DNA of 64,000 nt, from assembly GCF_003236295.1 (NCBI RefSeq), contig NZ_POTW01000017.1, positions 28,166-92,165 of the forward strand, written 5' to 3'. Both the position numbers and the translations under genes were made by a program. The notes under the pieces are model-generated. The model was given only the letters and a program-made list of their open reading frames with translations. It was not told where the DNA came from and searched no databases. Shown piece by piece: positions 1 through 8,611 of this stretch; position 1 is the stretch's first letter, and the number at the start of each line of letters is the position of its first letter. This stretch comes from Jiangella anatolica (GTDB taxonomy: Bacteria; Actinomycetota; Actinomycetes; Jiangellales; Jiangellaceae).

Positions 1-62
1 AGGTGTCCCGTCGTCGCGATGTCGCCGCAGCCCACCTGCACCACGGGCAGGGTATCGGTCAC
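1..62 (-). CDS. Gfo/Idh/MocA-type oxidoreductase, N-terminal fragment (cut by window edge)
   Basis: Only the first 20 codons lie inside the window. A GTG start overlaps the TGA of the preceding amidohydrolase gene as GTGA, the same coupling used by the two genes upstream of it. The visible peptide reads VTDTLPVVQVGCGDIATTGH, a beta strand followed by a glycine-rich turn (VGCGDIA) as in the NAD(P)-binding start of Gfo/Idh/MocA proteins. Two other operons in this window pair such dehydrogenases with amidohydrolases, which supports the call. It would be the fourth gene of the minus-strand operon that begins near 2456. The family is inferred from a very short fragment. Confidence 0.55.
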   Translation of the reverse strand, partial: MTDTLPVVQVGCGDIATTGH

Positions 63-811
63 GTCAGCCCCAGAAGTCGTTCGGCGTTGCGGTACGCCAG
101 CGCGGCGGCGTCGCCGTCCGGCAGCTCCGCCAGGATCGCACGATGGACGGACAACCGGTGCCGGCGCAGGTCCGGGTCGCCGAAACCGCCGTCGGTGCCC
201 AGCGTCAGCTTCGCCACCGGGACCCGGCGCACGATCTCGCGGAACACCGCCCGCGGCGCCGTCCCGCACATCGTGATGTGCACGTTCGGGTACCGCACCG
301 CGGCCGCGACGGAGTCCTCCCACAGGTCGAACAGCCCGCCGTGCGCCAGCACCACCGTCAGCTCCGGGAACCGGGCCGCCAGCCGGGCGATCTGCAGCGG
401 CGACGCGTACGGCGGGGTGCCGTCGTGCATGACGAACGGCAGCCCGCGCTCGATCGCCGCCTCCGCCACCGGGTCCATGTACGCCTCGAGCGGCGAGAAC
501 CCCTGCATCCACGGGTGCAGCTTGATCGCGTGGAAGCCGCGGTCGGCGCAGCGGCGCAACTCGTCGGCGGCGTCGGGCCGGCGCGGGTCGACGCTGCCGA
601 ACGGGAGCAGCCGGCCGTCGGACCCGGCGCACACCTGTGCGACCACGTCGTTGCCGGTCACGGCGTCGTAGGCGAGCCCGTCCAGCGTCATGACGGCGGC
701 CCGGGCGATGCCGAACCGGTCCAGCTCCGCCAGCGCGTCGGACTGGCGCCAGGACGCCCACGCCGGCGCCGCCGCCGACGGCAGATGCGTGTGCAGGTCG
801 ACGAGGCTCAC
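59..811 (-). CDS. Amidohydrolase-2 family metal-dependent hydrolase (intact metal site)
   Basis: This 250-residue protein has the layout of the ACMSD-like amidohydrolase-2 family, (beta/alpha)8-barrel hydrolases or decarboxylases that bind one divalent metal. The expected ligands are visible: H7 and H9 in DLHTH, H129 in VMHDG, H157 in LAHGG and D207 in GTDGG. The GTG start at 811 overlaps the stop of the upstream gene as GTGA, and its own stop overlaps the next start in the same way, so it is probably translationally coupled on both sides. The upstream neighbour is a homologue that has lost most of these ligands. Substrates of this family range from carboxylic acids to lactones, and none can be assigned here. 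Confidence 0.88.
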   Translation of the reverse strand: MSLVDLHTHLPSAAAPAWASWRQSDALAELDRFGIARAAVMTLDGLAYDAVTGNDVVAQVCAGSDGRLLPFGSVDPRRPDAADELRRCADRGFHAIKLHPWMQGFSPLEAYMDPVAEAAIERGLPFVMHDGTPPYASPLQIARLAARFPELTVVLAHGGLFDLWEDSVAAAVRYPNVHITMCGTAPRAVFREIVRRVPVAKLTLGTDGGFGDPDLRRHRLSVHRAILAELPDGDAAALAYRNAERLLGLT

Positions 812-1542
812 GCGGCCACCCCCAGCAACGTGGCGGCGGCGCCGCCGAGCACCGCGGCGCGGTCGTCGCCGGACAGGCCCGCCCGGTCCACCCGCTCCAG
901 TTCCAGCGCGACGTCGTTGAACGGCGCGTCGCTGCTGAACAGCACCCGGCCCGCGCCGAGCGCCGTCACCAGCGCGGCGATCAGCGACGCCCCGTTGTAC
1001 GCGGTCTCCGCGACCAGGTTCGGCGCGCCGGTCAGCGCCGGCAGCAGGTCGAGGGAGAAGTCGGTGCGCCCGGACCGGCCCATGACGAACGTCAGACCGG
1101 GCCGGCGCAGCGCCAGCTCGGTGAGTTGCAGCGGCTCGCTCGCGACCGGCACGCCGGTGACGACGTAGACCGGCCGGCCGTGCTCCTCGGCGACGTCGAG
1201 CACCGGCTCCAGCAGCGGCGACAGCAGCCCGAACCCTTGAACGGACGGCGCCAGCTTCAGCCCGCGCGCCCCGGCCGCGAGCGCCCGCCGCAGCTCGTCG
1301 CAGGCGCGCGAACCGTACCAGGGGTTGACCGTGGCCCAGTGCGCCAGCCGGTCCGGGTGCGCGGCGCACCAGCCGGCCAGCGTCCGGTTGCCGTCCTCGT
1401 TGTCGACGGCGAGCCAGCGGCCTACCGGCCCGACGACCGCGCGGCCGACGCCGCCGTCGTCGAGGACGCGCAGCAGGTCGTCGACGTCCAGCGTCGGCAG
1501 GCTGGGATGCTCGCCGGCCGCGACGTGCGCGTCCGTCGTCAC
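808..1542 (-). CDS. Degenerate amidohydrolase-2 family protein (probable non-catalytic partner)
   Basis: The 244-residue product aligns along its length with the amidohydrolase-2 fold but lacks most metal ligands. The N-terminal HxH has become H6-V-A8, the strand-5 histidine is T129 (VYVVTG), the strand-6 histidine is G155 (VMGRSG), and only D205 (SSDAPF) remains. It is coupled by GTGA overlaps to the DapA-like gene upstream and to the intact amidohydrolase downstream. Amidohydrolase-2 enzymes such as ACMSD form dimers in which neighbouring subunits contribute to the active site, so a structural or substrate-binding partner role is plausible. That role is inference. A metal-independent activity is the alternative. 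Confidence 0.8.
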   Translation of the reverse strand: MTTDAHVAAGEHPSLPTLDVDDLLRVLDDGGVGRAVVGPVGRWLAVDNEDGNRTLAGWCAAHPDRLAHWATVNPWYGSRACDELRRALAAGARGLKLAPSVQGFGLLSPLLEPVLDVAEEHGRPVYVVTGVPVASEPLQLTELALRRPGLTFVMGRSGRTDFSLDLLPALTGAPNLVAETAYNGASLIAALVTALGAGRVLFSSDAPFNDVALELERVDRAGLSGDDRAAVLGGAAATLLGVAA

Positions 1543-2456
1543 AGGGCCGGCTCCGCCCGCCGGTAGCCGCCGCGGTCCAGGTGCCCGGCCAGCGCCGCGC
1601 GGTCCTCGGCGCGCAGCGGCACCAGCGGCAACCGCACCGCCGGCCCGCCGCGGCCGAGCAGGTGCATGGCCTCCTTGATGACGGTGATGTGGTAGCCCGG
1701 CCGGGACGCGCGCAGCGCCGCTATCGGCGCGATCCGCTCCGCGACGATCGCCGCGTGCCGGTCCGCGTCGCCGGCCAGCGCGGCCGCCCACACGTCCAGC
1801 GCGACGGCCGGGTCCAGGTTCACCAGGCCCGACGTCATCGCGACCGCGCCCATCCGGGCGTAGTCCACGGCCGGCAGCTCGGCCATGCCGTTGATCCACA
1901 CGTAGCGGTCGCCGAGCCGGTCGACGCAGCGGGCGAACAGGTCCTGGTCGCCGGCCTCGTCCTTCACCGCGACGGCGCCCTCGACCTCGGCCAGCCGCTC
2001 CAGGTCCTTCTCGTCGTAGACGGCGCCGTCGGTGCTGAACACGATCATGCCCAGGCCGGACGCGGCGCCGATCTCGCCGTAGTGGCGGACCATGCCGTCG
2101 CCGTCGGGGTTGACGAAGTACAGCGGGTTGACCATGAGCCCGTCGGCGCCCGCGTCGGCCGCCGCCCTGGCCAGCCGCGTCGCGATGGCGGTGGAGTGGC
2201 CGACGCCGGCCAGCACCGGCACCCGGCCGGCGACGGCGTCGACGGTCTCACGGACCAGTGCGGCGTACTCGGCCTCCTCGAGCGCGTAGAACTCGCCGAC
2301 GCCGCCGGCCACCACGACCGCCCCGGCGCCGCTGCCGGCGAGGAAGGCGACGTGTGCGCGCTGGCTGTCGAGGTCGAGGGAACCGTCGTCGTGCATCGAC
2401 GTCGGGGCGAAGGCGAGGACGCCGTGCAGCGAGGCGCGCAAGGTCTGCAGTTCCAC
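1539..2456 (-). CDS. DapA/N-acetylneuraminate-lyase family aldolase or dehydratase
   Basis: This protein of about 305 residues belongs to the class I Schiff-base (beta/alpha)8 family that includes dihydrodipicolinate synthase, 2-keto-3-deoxygluconate aldolase and 5-dehydro-4-deoxyglucarate dehydratase. The Schiff-base lysine is K165 in AVAVKDEAGD and the carboxylate-binding loop is GGVGEF near residue 51. The usual YN motif is replaced by FSTDG near residue 140, which fits the ketodeoxyglucarate-dehydratase branch better than DapA itself. GTG at 2456 is chosen over an in-frame GTG at 2471 because GGAAAGG sits six bases before it. It is the first gene of the minus operon and diverges from the AraC gene. 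The reaction is inferred only to the level of a 2-keto-3-deoxy acid. Confidence 0.82.
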   Translation of the reverse strand: MELQTLRASLHGVLAFAPTSMHDDGSLDLDSQRAHVAFLAGSGAGAVVVAGGVGEFYALEEAEYAALVRETVDAVAGRVPVLAGVGHSTAIATRLARAAADAGADGLMVNPLYFVNPDGDGMVRHYGEIGAASGLGMIVFSTDGAVYDEKDLERLAEVEGAVAVKDEAGDQDLFARCVDRLGDRYVWINGMAELPAVDYARMGAVAMTSGLVNLDPAVALDVWAAALAGDADRHAAIVAERIAPIAALRASRPGYHITVIKEAMHLLGRGGPAVRLPLVPLRAEDRAALAGHLDRGGYRRAEPAL

Positions 2457-2485
2457 GGTTGGCCTTTCCACGAGGGGGACGGCTC

Positions 2486-2502
2486 TGGTATATCAGACAT
2501 CA
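2486..2502. promoter_or_regulatory. Possible FadR-type operator between divergent genes
   Basis: The region between the DapA-like gene and the AraC gene contains TGGTATATCAGACATCA, read on the minus strand as TGATGTCTGATATACCA. Imperfect sites with a TGATATACCA core are typical of FadR-subfamily GntR regulators of sugar-acid genes. It lies about 30 bases upstream of the lyase start. Whether the AraC protein or a distant GntR protein binds it cannot be decided from sequence. Confidence 0.3.
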
Positions 2503-2578
2503 GCCGCTACTGAACAGCCCGATCCGCGTCGGGTCGATGGGGCGCCGGGACGCGGACGAGCCGATCACTGGAGGACCC

Positions 2579-3778
2579 ATGCGACACCACTCGACCGTCC
2601 TCGGCCAGCCGATCGCCGTGCCCGACCAGGCCGGCGACGAGGGCCACGTGCTCGTGGTCCTGGCCGACGTCGACGACTTCGAGGTGAGCCGGCTGGCCCA
2701 CGGCGACGACTGGGCCACGGGGATGCTCGACGCCGCCGCTGCCGCCGTCGAACGCAGCGCCGCCGGCTACGCGCCGGACCAGCACGGCCCCGTCGTCCCC
2801 GTCCCGCCGGACGCATGGATGGTGACCTTCCACGGCGCCGACCCGGTCGAGCTGCGCGCCACCGGGCGCCGGTTCGCAGCACTGGTGCGCGACCGCGTCC
2901 GGGCCGCCTGCGGGATGGCCGTGACGGTGGGCATCAGCGGGACGCGCACGGGCGCCGCGCGGCTCGAGGCGGCGACCGCGGAGGCGGTGGTGGCGCTGGA
3001 CCACAAGCTGGTCAGCGGCGGCGACGCCGTGTACGACCTGGCCGACGTCCGGCCCGCGACGCCGGACGGGACGGTGGCCGCGCCGGTGCCGGTGCCGGAC
3101 CGGGTGGAGGAGCGGCTGGCCCGCTGCATCCGCCGCGGCGACGCGACCGGCGCGGTCGCGACGCTGCGGTCCTGGATCGAGCGGGTCAGCGCCGTCGACG
3201 GCGTCACGCCCGACGTGCTGCGCGAGTGGCTCGCGGCCGAGGTGCTGTACGCGCTGGAGATCGCCGGGCAGCGGCGCCTGTCCGACGGGTCGACGGACTG
3301 GATCGCCGCGGTGTCGCGGCTGCCGCTCAACGAGGTGGTCGAGATGTACGACATCCACGACCGCTCCTACCTGGTGCTGTGGCTGGAGCAGCTGCTGCCC
3401 CGGATCGTCGCGTCGCACGCGGCGCCGTCGCCGGCCCGGCACGTCCTCGCCGTCGTCGAGCGCTACATCCAGGACCACTACGCCGACGACCTGCGGCTGG
3501 TCACCGTCAGCGAGGCGGTGTTCGTCAGCCCGTACTACATCAGCCACCTGTTCCAGCGCGAGCTCGGGACGACGTTCCTCAAGTACCTCACCGCGGTGCG
3601 GATGCGGCACGGGCGGCGGCTGCTGGCCGAGACCGACCTGCCGGTCGAGCTGATCGCCGAGCAGGTCGGCTACCAGGCGCCGAAGCGGTTCCGCGAGCTG
3701 TTCAAGCGGACGTTCCACGTGACGCCGAGCGAGTACCGCCGGCAGGTGGCGGCGCCGGCGCTGCGAGCCGTCGGCTGA
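2579..3778 (+). CDS. AraC-family transcriptional regulator, YesN-like
   Basis: The 399-residue protein ends with a two-helix-turn-helix AraC/XylS DNA-binding domain at about residues 292-390, including VSPYYISHLFQRELGTTF and the closing GYQAPKRFRELFKRTF signature. The N-terminal 290 residues carry no cupin motif. They contain a degenerate cyclase-like stretch around VGISGTRTG, resembling the central region of YesN-type regulators. The ATG at 2579 has a GGAGG ribosome site five bases upstream. Its stop overlaps the start of the following amidohydrolase by one base (TGATG), so the two are one unit. It probably controls that gene and the divergent lyase operon. No receiver domain is visible. Confidence 0.85.
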   Translation: MRHHSTVLGQPIAVPDQAGDEGHVLVVLADVDDFEVSRLAHGDDWATGMLDAAAAAVERSAAGYAPDQHGPVVPVPPDAWMVTFHGADPVELRATGRRFAALVRDRVRAACGMAVTVGISGTRTGAARLEAATAEAVVALDHKLVSGGDAVYDLADVRPATPDGTVAAPVPVPDRVEERLARCIRRGDATGAVATLRSWIERVSAVDGVTPDVLREWLAAEVLYALEIAGQRRLSDGSTDWIAAVSRLPLNEVVEMYDIHDRSYLVLWLEQLLPRIVASHAAPSPARHVLAVVERYIQDHYADDLRLVTVSEAVFVSPYYISHLFQRELGTTFLKYLTAVRMRHGRRLLAETDLPVELIAEQVGYQAPKRFRELFKRTFHVTPSEYRRQVAAPALRAVG

Positions 3779-4668
3779 TGGGGATCGTCGACGTCCACAC
3801 CCACGTGATGTGGTACCCGGACCACATCAGCGACCGGACCGCCGGCGAGGCGCTGGCGGCGAAGCTGGTCAAGCTGGAGCGCAGCGGCGGGCTGACCAAC
3901 TCCGCCCGGCTGGACCTGCACTGCTACGACTCCACGCCGGAGGACCACTGGGCGGCGGCGCAGCAGGCCGACCGCGTCGTCGTGTTCGGGATGGCGGCCA
4001 AGCCCACCGGGTTCGACGTCCCCAACGACGTCATCGCCTCCTACGTCCGGGAGCACCCGGACCGGCTCGAGGGCTGGGCGTCGGTGAACCCGGGGGAGCC
4101 CGGCGCGCTGGACGAGCTGGTCCGGTGCGTGGAGGACCTGGGCCTGCGCGGCCTCAAGGTCGGGCCGACGTACCAGCACTGGGACCCGCGCGACCCGTCG
4201 CTGTGGGGTGTGTTCGAGTACTGCGCGACGCACGACCTGCCGGTGGTCATCCACCAGGGCACGACGTTCCCGACGACGGCCCGGCTGGAGTACGCCCAGC
4301 CGCTGCTGCTGGAGCGGCTGGTCATGCGGTTCCCGTCGCTGCGGGTGATCATCGCCCACCTCGGCCACCCCTGGGAGGAGGACGTCGTCGCGCTGATGCG
4401 CAAGGCGCCCAACGTGTGGGCCGACATCTCCGCGCTGCACTACCGCCCGTACCGGTTCTGGCACGCAATGACGACGGCGTTCGAGTACGGCGTGACCGGC
4501 AAGCTGCTGTTCGCGTCGGACTTCCCGAGCGCGACGGTCGAGCAGACGCTGGAGGGGCTGCGCCGGGTGAACGACGTCGTCGCCGGCACGCCGCTGCCGA
4601 CTCTGCCGGTGGACGTGCAGGACCAGATCGTGCACGAGAACTGGCGCCGCTTCTTCCGCACCACCTGA
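3778..4668 (+). CDS. Amidohydrolase-2 family hydrolase or decarboxylase
   Basis: This is a 296-residue metal-dependent barrel protein with a full ligand set: H7 and H9 (DVHTH), H159 (VIHQG), H194 (IIAHLGHP) and D248 (ASDFP). GLKVGP near residue 125 and the C-terminal NWRRFF helix also fit the ACMSD/amidohydrolase-2 group. The start codon overlaps the stop of the AraC gene by one base. It is distinct from the pair at 59-1542 but probably works in the same pathway because the regulator lies between them. Substrate unknown. Confidence 0.87.
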   Translation: MGIVDVHTHVMWYPDHISDRTAGEALAAKLVKLERSGGLTNSARLDLHCYDSTPEDHWAAAQQADRVVVFGMAAKPTGFDVPNDVIASYVREHPDRLEGWASVNPGEPGALDELVRCVEDLGLRGLKVGPTYQHWDPRDPSLWGVFEYCATHDLPVVIHQGTTFPTTARLEYAQPLLLERLVMRFPSLRVIIAHLGHPWEEDVVALMRKAPNVWADISALHYRPYRFWHAMTTAFEYGVTGKLLFASDFPSATVEQTLEGLRRVNDVVAGTPLPTLPVDVQDQIVHENWRRFFRTT

Positions 4669-4673
4669 CCTTG

Positions 4674-4759
4674 AATGATCACGTTAAGTTGGGCTGCTCG
4701 CGCTCCACGAGGCATGCATGCCTGGGGAAGCGGGAGCAGGCCTGCTTGACGTGATCATT
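4674..4759. terminator. Long hairpin with ATGATCA outer arms
   Basis: Arms at 4674-4688 and 4745-4759 pair over 15 bases with one mismatch and begin with AATGATCACGT. The enclosed loop holds a second perfect palindrome, AGGCATGCATGCCT, at 4710-4723. It follows the amidohydrolase stop directly and probably terminates that transcript, although no T tract is present. Similar ATGATCA-containing palindromes occur at 24338 and 45421. Confidence 0.6.
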
Positions 4760-4803
4760 TCCGGGTGGGCAAGTCCCGGCCCGGCGGGACAACTATCCGG
4801 CTG

Positions 4804-4831
4804 TTGCCGCCGCGCGTCGCGGGCCTAGGTT
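4804..4831 (+). promoter_or_regulatory. Candidate sigma-70-type promoter for the secreted propeller gene
   Basis: TTGCCG at 4804-4809 and TAGGTT at 4826-4831 are separated by 16 bases and lie about 55 bases upstream of the ATG at 4886. This is a weak match to the actinobacterial consensus, supported by its position in a 217-base intergenic region after a terminator-like hairpin. Confidence 0.4.
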
Positions 4832-4885
4832 CGCGGGCAAGCGTCCTGGCTTCACCCGAATCGTCCCCCGGCCGTCAGGAGCACC

Positions 4886-7219
4886 ATGCCCTCCCTGCGT
4901 GCACGACTCCCACGACGTCTCACTGTGCTGGCCGCGGTCGCCGCGACGGCGCTGCTGGCGCCGGCCGCGGCCGCCCCGGCCGACCCGGTCGCACCGGGCG
5001 TGGTGGAGAACCTCGGCATCCCGATCTCCACCTACCTCGTCCTCGACACCGTCCTCGCCGACGACGCCGACGGCGACCCGACGCTGTACGGCAGCACGTA
5101 CAACGCGCCCAGCGACGGCGTGACGTTCTTCGGCGTCGACCCCGAGACCGGCGCCGTCCGCACCGAGCTGCCGATGCCCGGCGCTTGGGGCGGCTACCAC
5201 GTCGCCGCCGCGCCGAACGGGCACGTCTACCTCGGCCCGCTCAACTCCGCCAGCGCGTCGCAACTGTGGGAGTACGACCCGGTCGCCGACACCGTCGAGC
5301 TGGTCGCGACCATGCCGACCGGCATCATGTGCTTCGGCATCACGGTGTCGCCGTACACCGGCAAGGTCTACTGCGGCCTGCACTCGGGCGCCGGTGTCTA
5401 CGAGTACGACCCGGCCACCGGCGCCGTCCGCCTCGTCGTCTCCGCGCGCACCTACCCCAAGGGCCTGACGGTGCTGGACGCGAACCGGCTGGTCGTCGCG
5501 CAGGGCACCGACGCCAGCGTGCTGGTCGTCGACATCGCCACCGGCGCGACGACCGAGGTGCTGCCCTCGGCGTACCAGCACTACTCGTTCGCGTACAACT
5601 CGGTGCGGATCGGCGACTGGGTGTACGTGCAGCTCGTGACGCCGGACGCGAAGATCGTCCGGTTCGACGCGGCGACGATGACGTTCGCCGGCGAGGTGCC
5701 CGGCATCACCGGGATGGGCTTCGCGCCGCAGGGCGGCGCGGACCCGGACGACTTCTACGCGATCGGCGGCGCCGGCATCATCGCCGTCGACGGCGACACG
5801 CTCGCCACCACCCCCACGGGCGTCGCGCCGACGTTCGTGTCGGCCGCCCGGATGTGGCCGGTCACCATCGGCGGCCAGCAATGGTTCACCAGCGTCAGCA
5901 GCAGCGGCCTGCTCGGCCGGTGGAACCCGGCGACCGGCGAGGTGTGGACGCACCAGCTGGCGCTGCCCGGCAACCCGACGAACATCACCGCGCTGGTCCA
6001 GGGCCCGGACGGCGACGTCTACGGCGGCACCTACGAGACCAACGCGCTGTTCGGCTACGACCCGGACACCGGGAACACGACCGTCTACGGCAACGTGGCG
6101 CCCGGGCGCACCGGCGAGATCCTGTCGATGGTGACCGCCGGCAGCAAGATCTTCATCGGCTCCTACATCAACAACGTCGTCACCGTCTTCGACCCCGCGC
6201 AGCCGTGGAACCCGGGCACGTCGCCGACATCGAACCCGCGCGACCTCGGCCCGGTCGGTGACAACCAGTACCGGCCGTGGGACATGGAGATCGGACCGGA
6301 CGGCCGGGTGTGGGTGGCGTCGTCGGCCGCGTACGGCGCGCTGCGCGGCGCGCTGACCGCGATCGACCCGGTGACGTACGAGGTCGAGTCGTTCCGCGGC
6401 CTGGCCGGCGACCAGCACTTCTTCGCCGTCGCGGCCGGCGCTGACGTCCTCTACGCCGGCACCACCCGTTACGGGGACGACACCGACGCCGGCGGCGACG
6501 CCCGGCTGCTCACCGTCGACCCCGACGACGGCGCCGTGCTCGCGTCGGTCGTCCCGGTGCCGGGCGCGACCCGGATCCTCACCCTGGAGACCGCCGCCGA
6601 CGGCACGCTGTACGGGTCGGCGGACGGGACCTGGTTCCGGATGGATCCGGCCACCGGCGTCGTCACCGTGCTGGGCGCGTTCCCGGGCGGCACGCTGCTC
6701 GGGCTGATCGACGGTCCCGGCGGCGACCTCTACGGCCACACCGGCGGCGCGGTCGTCCGGATCCCGGCCGGCACCGACACCGTCGAGACGGTCGCGACGC
6801 CGGGCAGCGGCTACTACCGGACGGTCGCGTTCGACGACACGGACCGGGTGTACTGGGGCGCCGGCGCGTCGCTGCTGCGGACGCTGCCGGACATCGTGCC
6901 GGCGTCCACGACCACGACGGCGTCTCCAGGTCTGCGGCCGGCCTCGCCCGGCGGAGCCGCCGCCGTCACCGTCACGGTGGACAGCCCGCCGGGTCAGCCG
7001 CAGGGCACCGTCACCCTGCACCGGATCGCGGCCGACGGCGCGCCCGGCGCCGCCGTCGCCACGGGGGAACTGACCGACGGCGCCGCCGTCGTCAGCGTCG
7101 CCGCCGCCGATGTCGGCGGGCCGGGCCGGTACACACTGATCGCCACTTACGGCGGCGATCTGGCACATGCACCGAGCACCTCCGCACCGATCCGGGCCAT
7201 CGTCGGCCCGGGCCGGTAA
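4886..7219 (+). CDS. Secreted beta-propeller protein with C-terminal Ig-like domain
   Basis: The 777-residue protein starts with a Sec signal peptide: basic MPSLRARLPRRL, a hydrophobic core, and a likely cut after AAAAPA near residue 33. The body to about residue 670 is a series of propeller-like strands with repeats such as LWEYDPVADTVE and FGYDPDTGNTTVYG, typical of PQQ-like or SMP-30-like blades. No catalytic motif is recognised. The last 90 residues (GTVTLHRIAADG to YTLIATYGGD) form a bacterial Ig-like repeat as in cell-wall and secreted proteins. AGGAG precedes the ATG. Another secreted protein follows after 21 bases, so both are probably co-expressed. A binding, sensing or glycan-handling role at the surface is inference. 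Confidence 0.75.
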   Translation: MPSLRARLPRRLTVLAAVAATALLAPAAAAPADPVAPGVVENLGIPISTYLVLDTVLADDADGDPTLYGSTYNAPSDGVTFFGVDPETGAVRTELPMPGAWGGYHVAAAPNGHVYLGPLNSASASQLWEYDPVADTVELVATMPTGIMCFGITVSPYTGKVYCGLHSGAGVYEYDPATGAVRLVVSARTYPKGLTVLDANRLVVAQGTDASVLVVDIATGATTEVLPSAYQHYSFAYNSVRIGDWVYVQLVTPDAKIVRFDAATMTFAGEVPGITGMGFAPQGGADPDDFYAIGGAGIIAVDGDTLATTPTGVAPTFVSAARMWPVTIGGQQWFTSVSSSGLLGRWNPATGEVWTHQLALPGNPTNITALVQGPDGDVYGGTYETNALFGYDPDTGNTTVYGNVAPGRTGEILSMVTAGSKIFIGSYINNVVTVFDPAQPWNPGTSPTSNPRDLGPVGDNQYRPWDMEIGPDGRVWVASSAAYGALRGALTAIDPVTYEVESFRGLAGDQHFFAVAAGADVLYAGTTRYGDDTDAGGDARLLTVDPDDGAVLASVVPVPGATRILTLETAADGTLYGSADGTWFRMDPATGVVTVLGAFPGGTLLGLIDGPGGDLYGHTGGAVVRIPAGTDTVETVATPGSGYYRTVAFDDTDRVYWGAGASLLRTLPDIVPASTTTTASPGLRPASPGGAAAVTVTVDSPPGQPQGTVTLHRIAADGAPGAAVATGELTDGAAVVSVAAADVGGPGRYTLIATYGGDLAHAPSTSAPIRAIVGPGR

Positions 7220-7240
7220 CCCCCAGGAGAGGAGCCCGTC

Positions 7241-8563
7241 ATGAGACTGCCCCGTCCACTGGCCGCGGCGCTCGCCGTCGCGACCCTGGTCACCACCACG
7301 ATCGCCGGGCCGGTCACGCCGGCCATGGCGTCGTCCACCACGGTGTCGACGATCTCGTCGACGATCGGCACCACCAACGTCACCCCGATGCACAGCCCGC
7401 AGCTGCCGAAGATCGTCCAGGACTCCAACGGCTGGCGCTACGCCGTGACGCTGGACGGCTCCGGCACGTCCTACCCGTGGATCGCGCGGATCTGGAAGTC
7501 GCCCGACGGCGTCAACTGGACCGTCGCCGTCACGCTCGGCCAGTGGGTCTACCAGCCGCCGTCGCTGCTGCTGGACTCCGGCAACCGGCTGTGGCTGACC
7601 GTCCCGTGCTACACGGGCGGCCAGTGCTACCCGGGCGTCGCGGCGGCCAGCGGCGCGTCGATGGAGCGCGTCTACCTGGTGCGGCTGCAGTTCTCGACGC
7701 GCCTGGGCGACGGCTCGTTCGACCTCGGCTCGTTCAGTGACCAGTCGGTCCGGTCGGCCGGCGCGGAGCGCTACTACGGCGGCATGGCGATCGACGCCGA
7801 CCGCCGCTACATCTACCACGCCTACAGCAAGGCCGACTGGAGCCTCAACGTCGCCAAGTTCGACACCTGGACCAACACCGAGACGACGTCGCTGGTCGCC
7901 AACCCCGGCGTCAACGAGGCGTACCTGTATCCACGGGTGCGGCCGGGCACGACCAGCGGCGAGGTGTGGCTGCTGTTCAACCAGACGGTCCTCAACACCG
8001 GCAGCAGCGCGACGATCCACGGCGTGCAGCTGTGGCGGTCGACTGACGGCGGCGCGTCGTTCCCGTCCGGTCAGCGCTACATGGTCTCGTCCAGCCCGTC
8101 GCCCGACGGGGTGTCGAACTGGACCGACGCCGCCGACCTCGTCGTCGACTCGTCGAACCAGCCGCACGTCCTGTTCTACAAGATGATCTCCGGTGTGTCG
8201 CACCTCTACTACTGGAAGGGCAACGCGGGCTCGGTGACGCTGCCCGGATCGCCGGTCGACCTCGGCACCTACGAGAACCACGCCCAGCTGGCCGTCGCCG
8301 CGGGCGGCACGCGGTTCGTGCTCGGCACGCCGGCGGCCGGGTCGTCGTCGCTGCACGTGCTGCGCTCGACCACCGGCACCAGCTGGACGACGGAGACGTT
8401 CCCCGTCAGCGGAGCGGCGCAGGTGTACTCGCCGAACCTGGAACGCCGGGAGACCGGCTCGTGGGTGCCCGACGCCGGGACCGCCGTCCGGATGCTGCTG
8501 TCGACCCGGCCGACCGGCTCGTCGGTCTTCTCCCGGCTGGACTACGTCACTTACACGCCGTAG
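7241..8563 (+). CDS. Secreted sialidase-like-fold (beta-propeller) protein, paralogue A
   Basis: The 440-residue protein has a clear signal peptide ending near AMAS (about residue 30). The mature part contains Asp-box-like turns such as WKSPDGVNW and RSTDGGASF, which mark sialidase/BNR-type propellers. A conserved Cys pair sits in CYTGGQCYPG. It matches the protein at 24435-25739 over nearly its whole length (shared IPK/LPK, TLDG, QPP/QPA, CYTG, SERYY-like and YLYPRV-like blocks), so the two are paralogues. The catalytic Arg triad and Tyr/Glu of true sialidases are not evident. GGAGAGGAG precedes the ATG. A glycan-binding or hydrolytic role is possible but not shown. Confidence 0.75.
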   Translation: MRLPRPLAAALAVATLVTTTIAGPVTPAMASSTTVSTISSTIGTTNVTPMHSPQLPKIVQDSNGWRYAVTLDGSGTSYPWIARIWKSPDGVNWTVAVTLGQWVYQPPSLLLDSGNRLWLTVPCYTGGQCYPGVAAASGASMERVYLVRLQFSTRLGDGSFDLGSFSDQSVRSAGAERYYGGMAIDADRRYIYHAYSKADWSLNVAKFDTWTNTETTSLVANPGVNEAYLYPRVRPGTTSGEVWLLFNQTVLNTGSSATIHGVQLWRSTDGGASFPSGQRYMVSSSPSPDGVSNWTDAADLVVDSSNQPHVLFYKMISGVSHLYYWKGNAGSVTLPGSPVDLGTYENHAQLAVAAGGTRFVLGTPAAGSSSLHVLRSTTGTSWTTETFPVSGAAQVYSPNLERRETGSWVPDAGTAVRMLLSTRPTGSSVFSRLDYVTYTP

Positions 8564-8570
8564 CCCTGAT

Positions 8571-8607
8571 CCGCCATGCCGCCCTGACACAGTGGGCGGC
8601 ATGGCGG
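8571..8607. terminator. Perfect 14-bp stem hairpin before the sigma factor gene
   Basis: CCGCCATGCCGCCC at 8571-8584 is exactly complementary to 8594-8607, with a nine-base loop. It starts seven bases after the stop of the secreted protein and ends five bases before the GTG of the sigma factor. It is probably a factor-assisted terminator, and its position could also sequester the sigma factor initiation region. There is no T tract. Confidence 0.7.
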
Positions 8608-8611
8608 ACAG

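Noticed and set aside
4710..4723. GGCATGCATGCC palindrome as a recombination or attachment site
   Set aside because: It lies in the loop of a larger terminator-like hairpin, with no integrase gene or second copy in the window.
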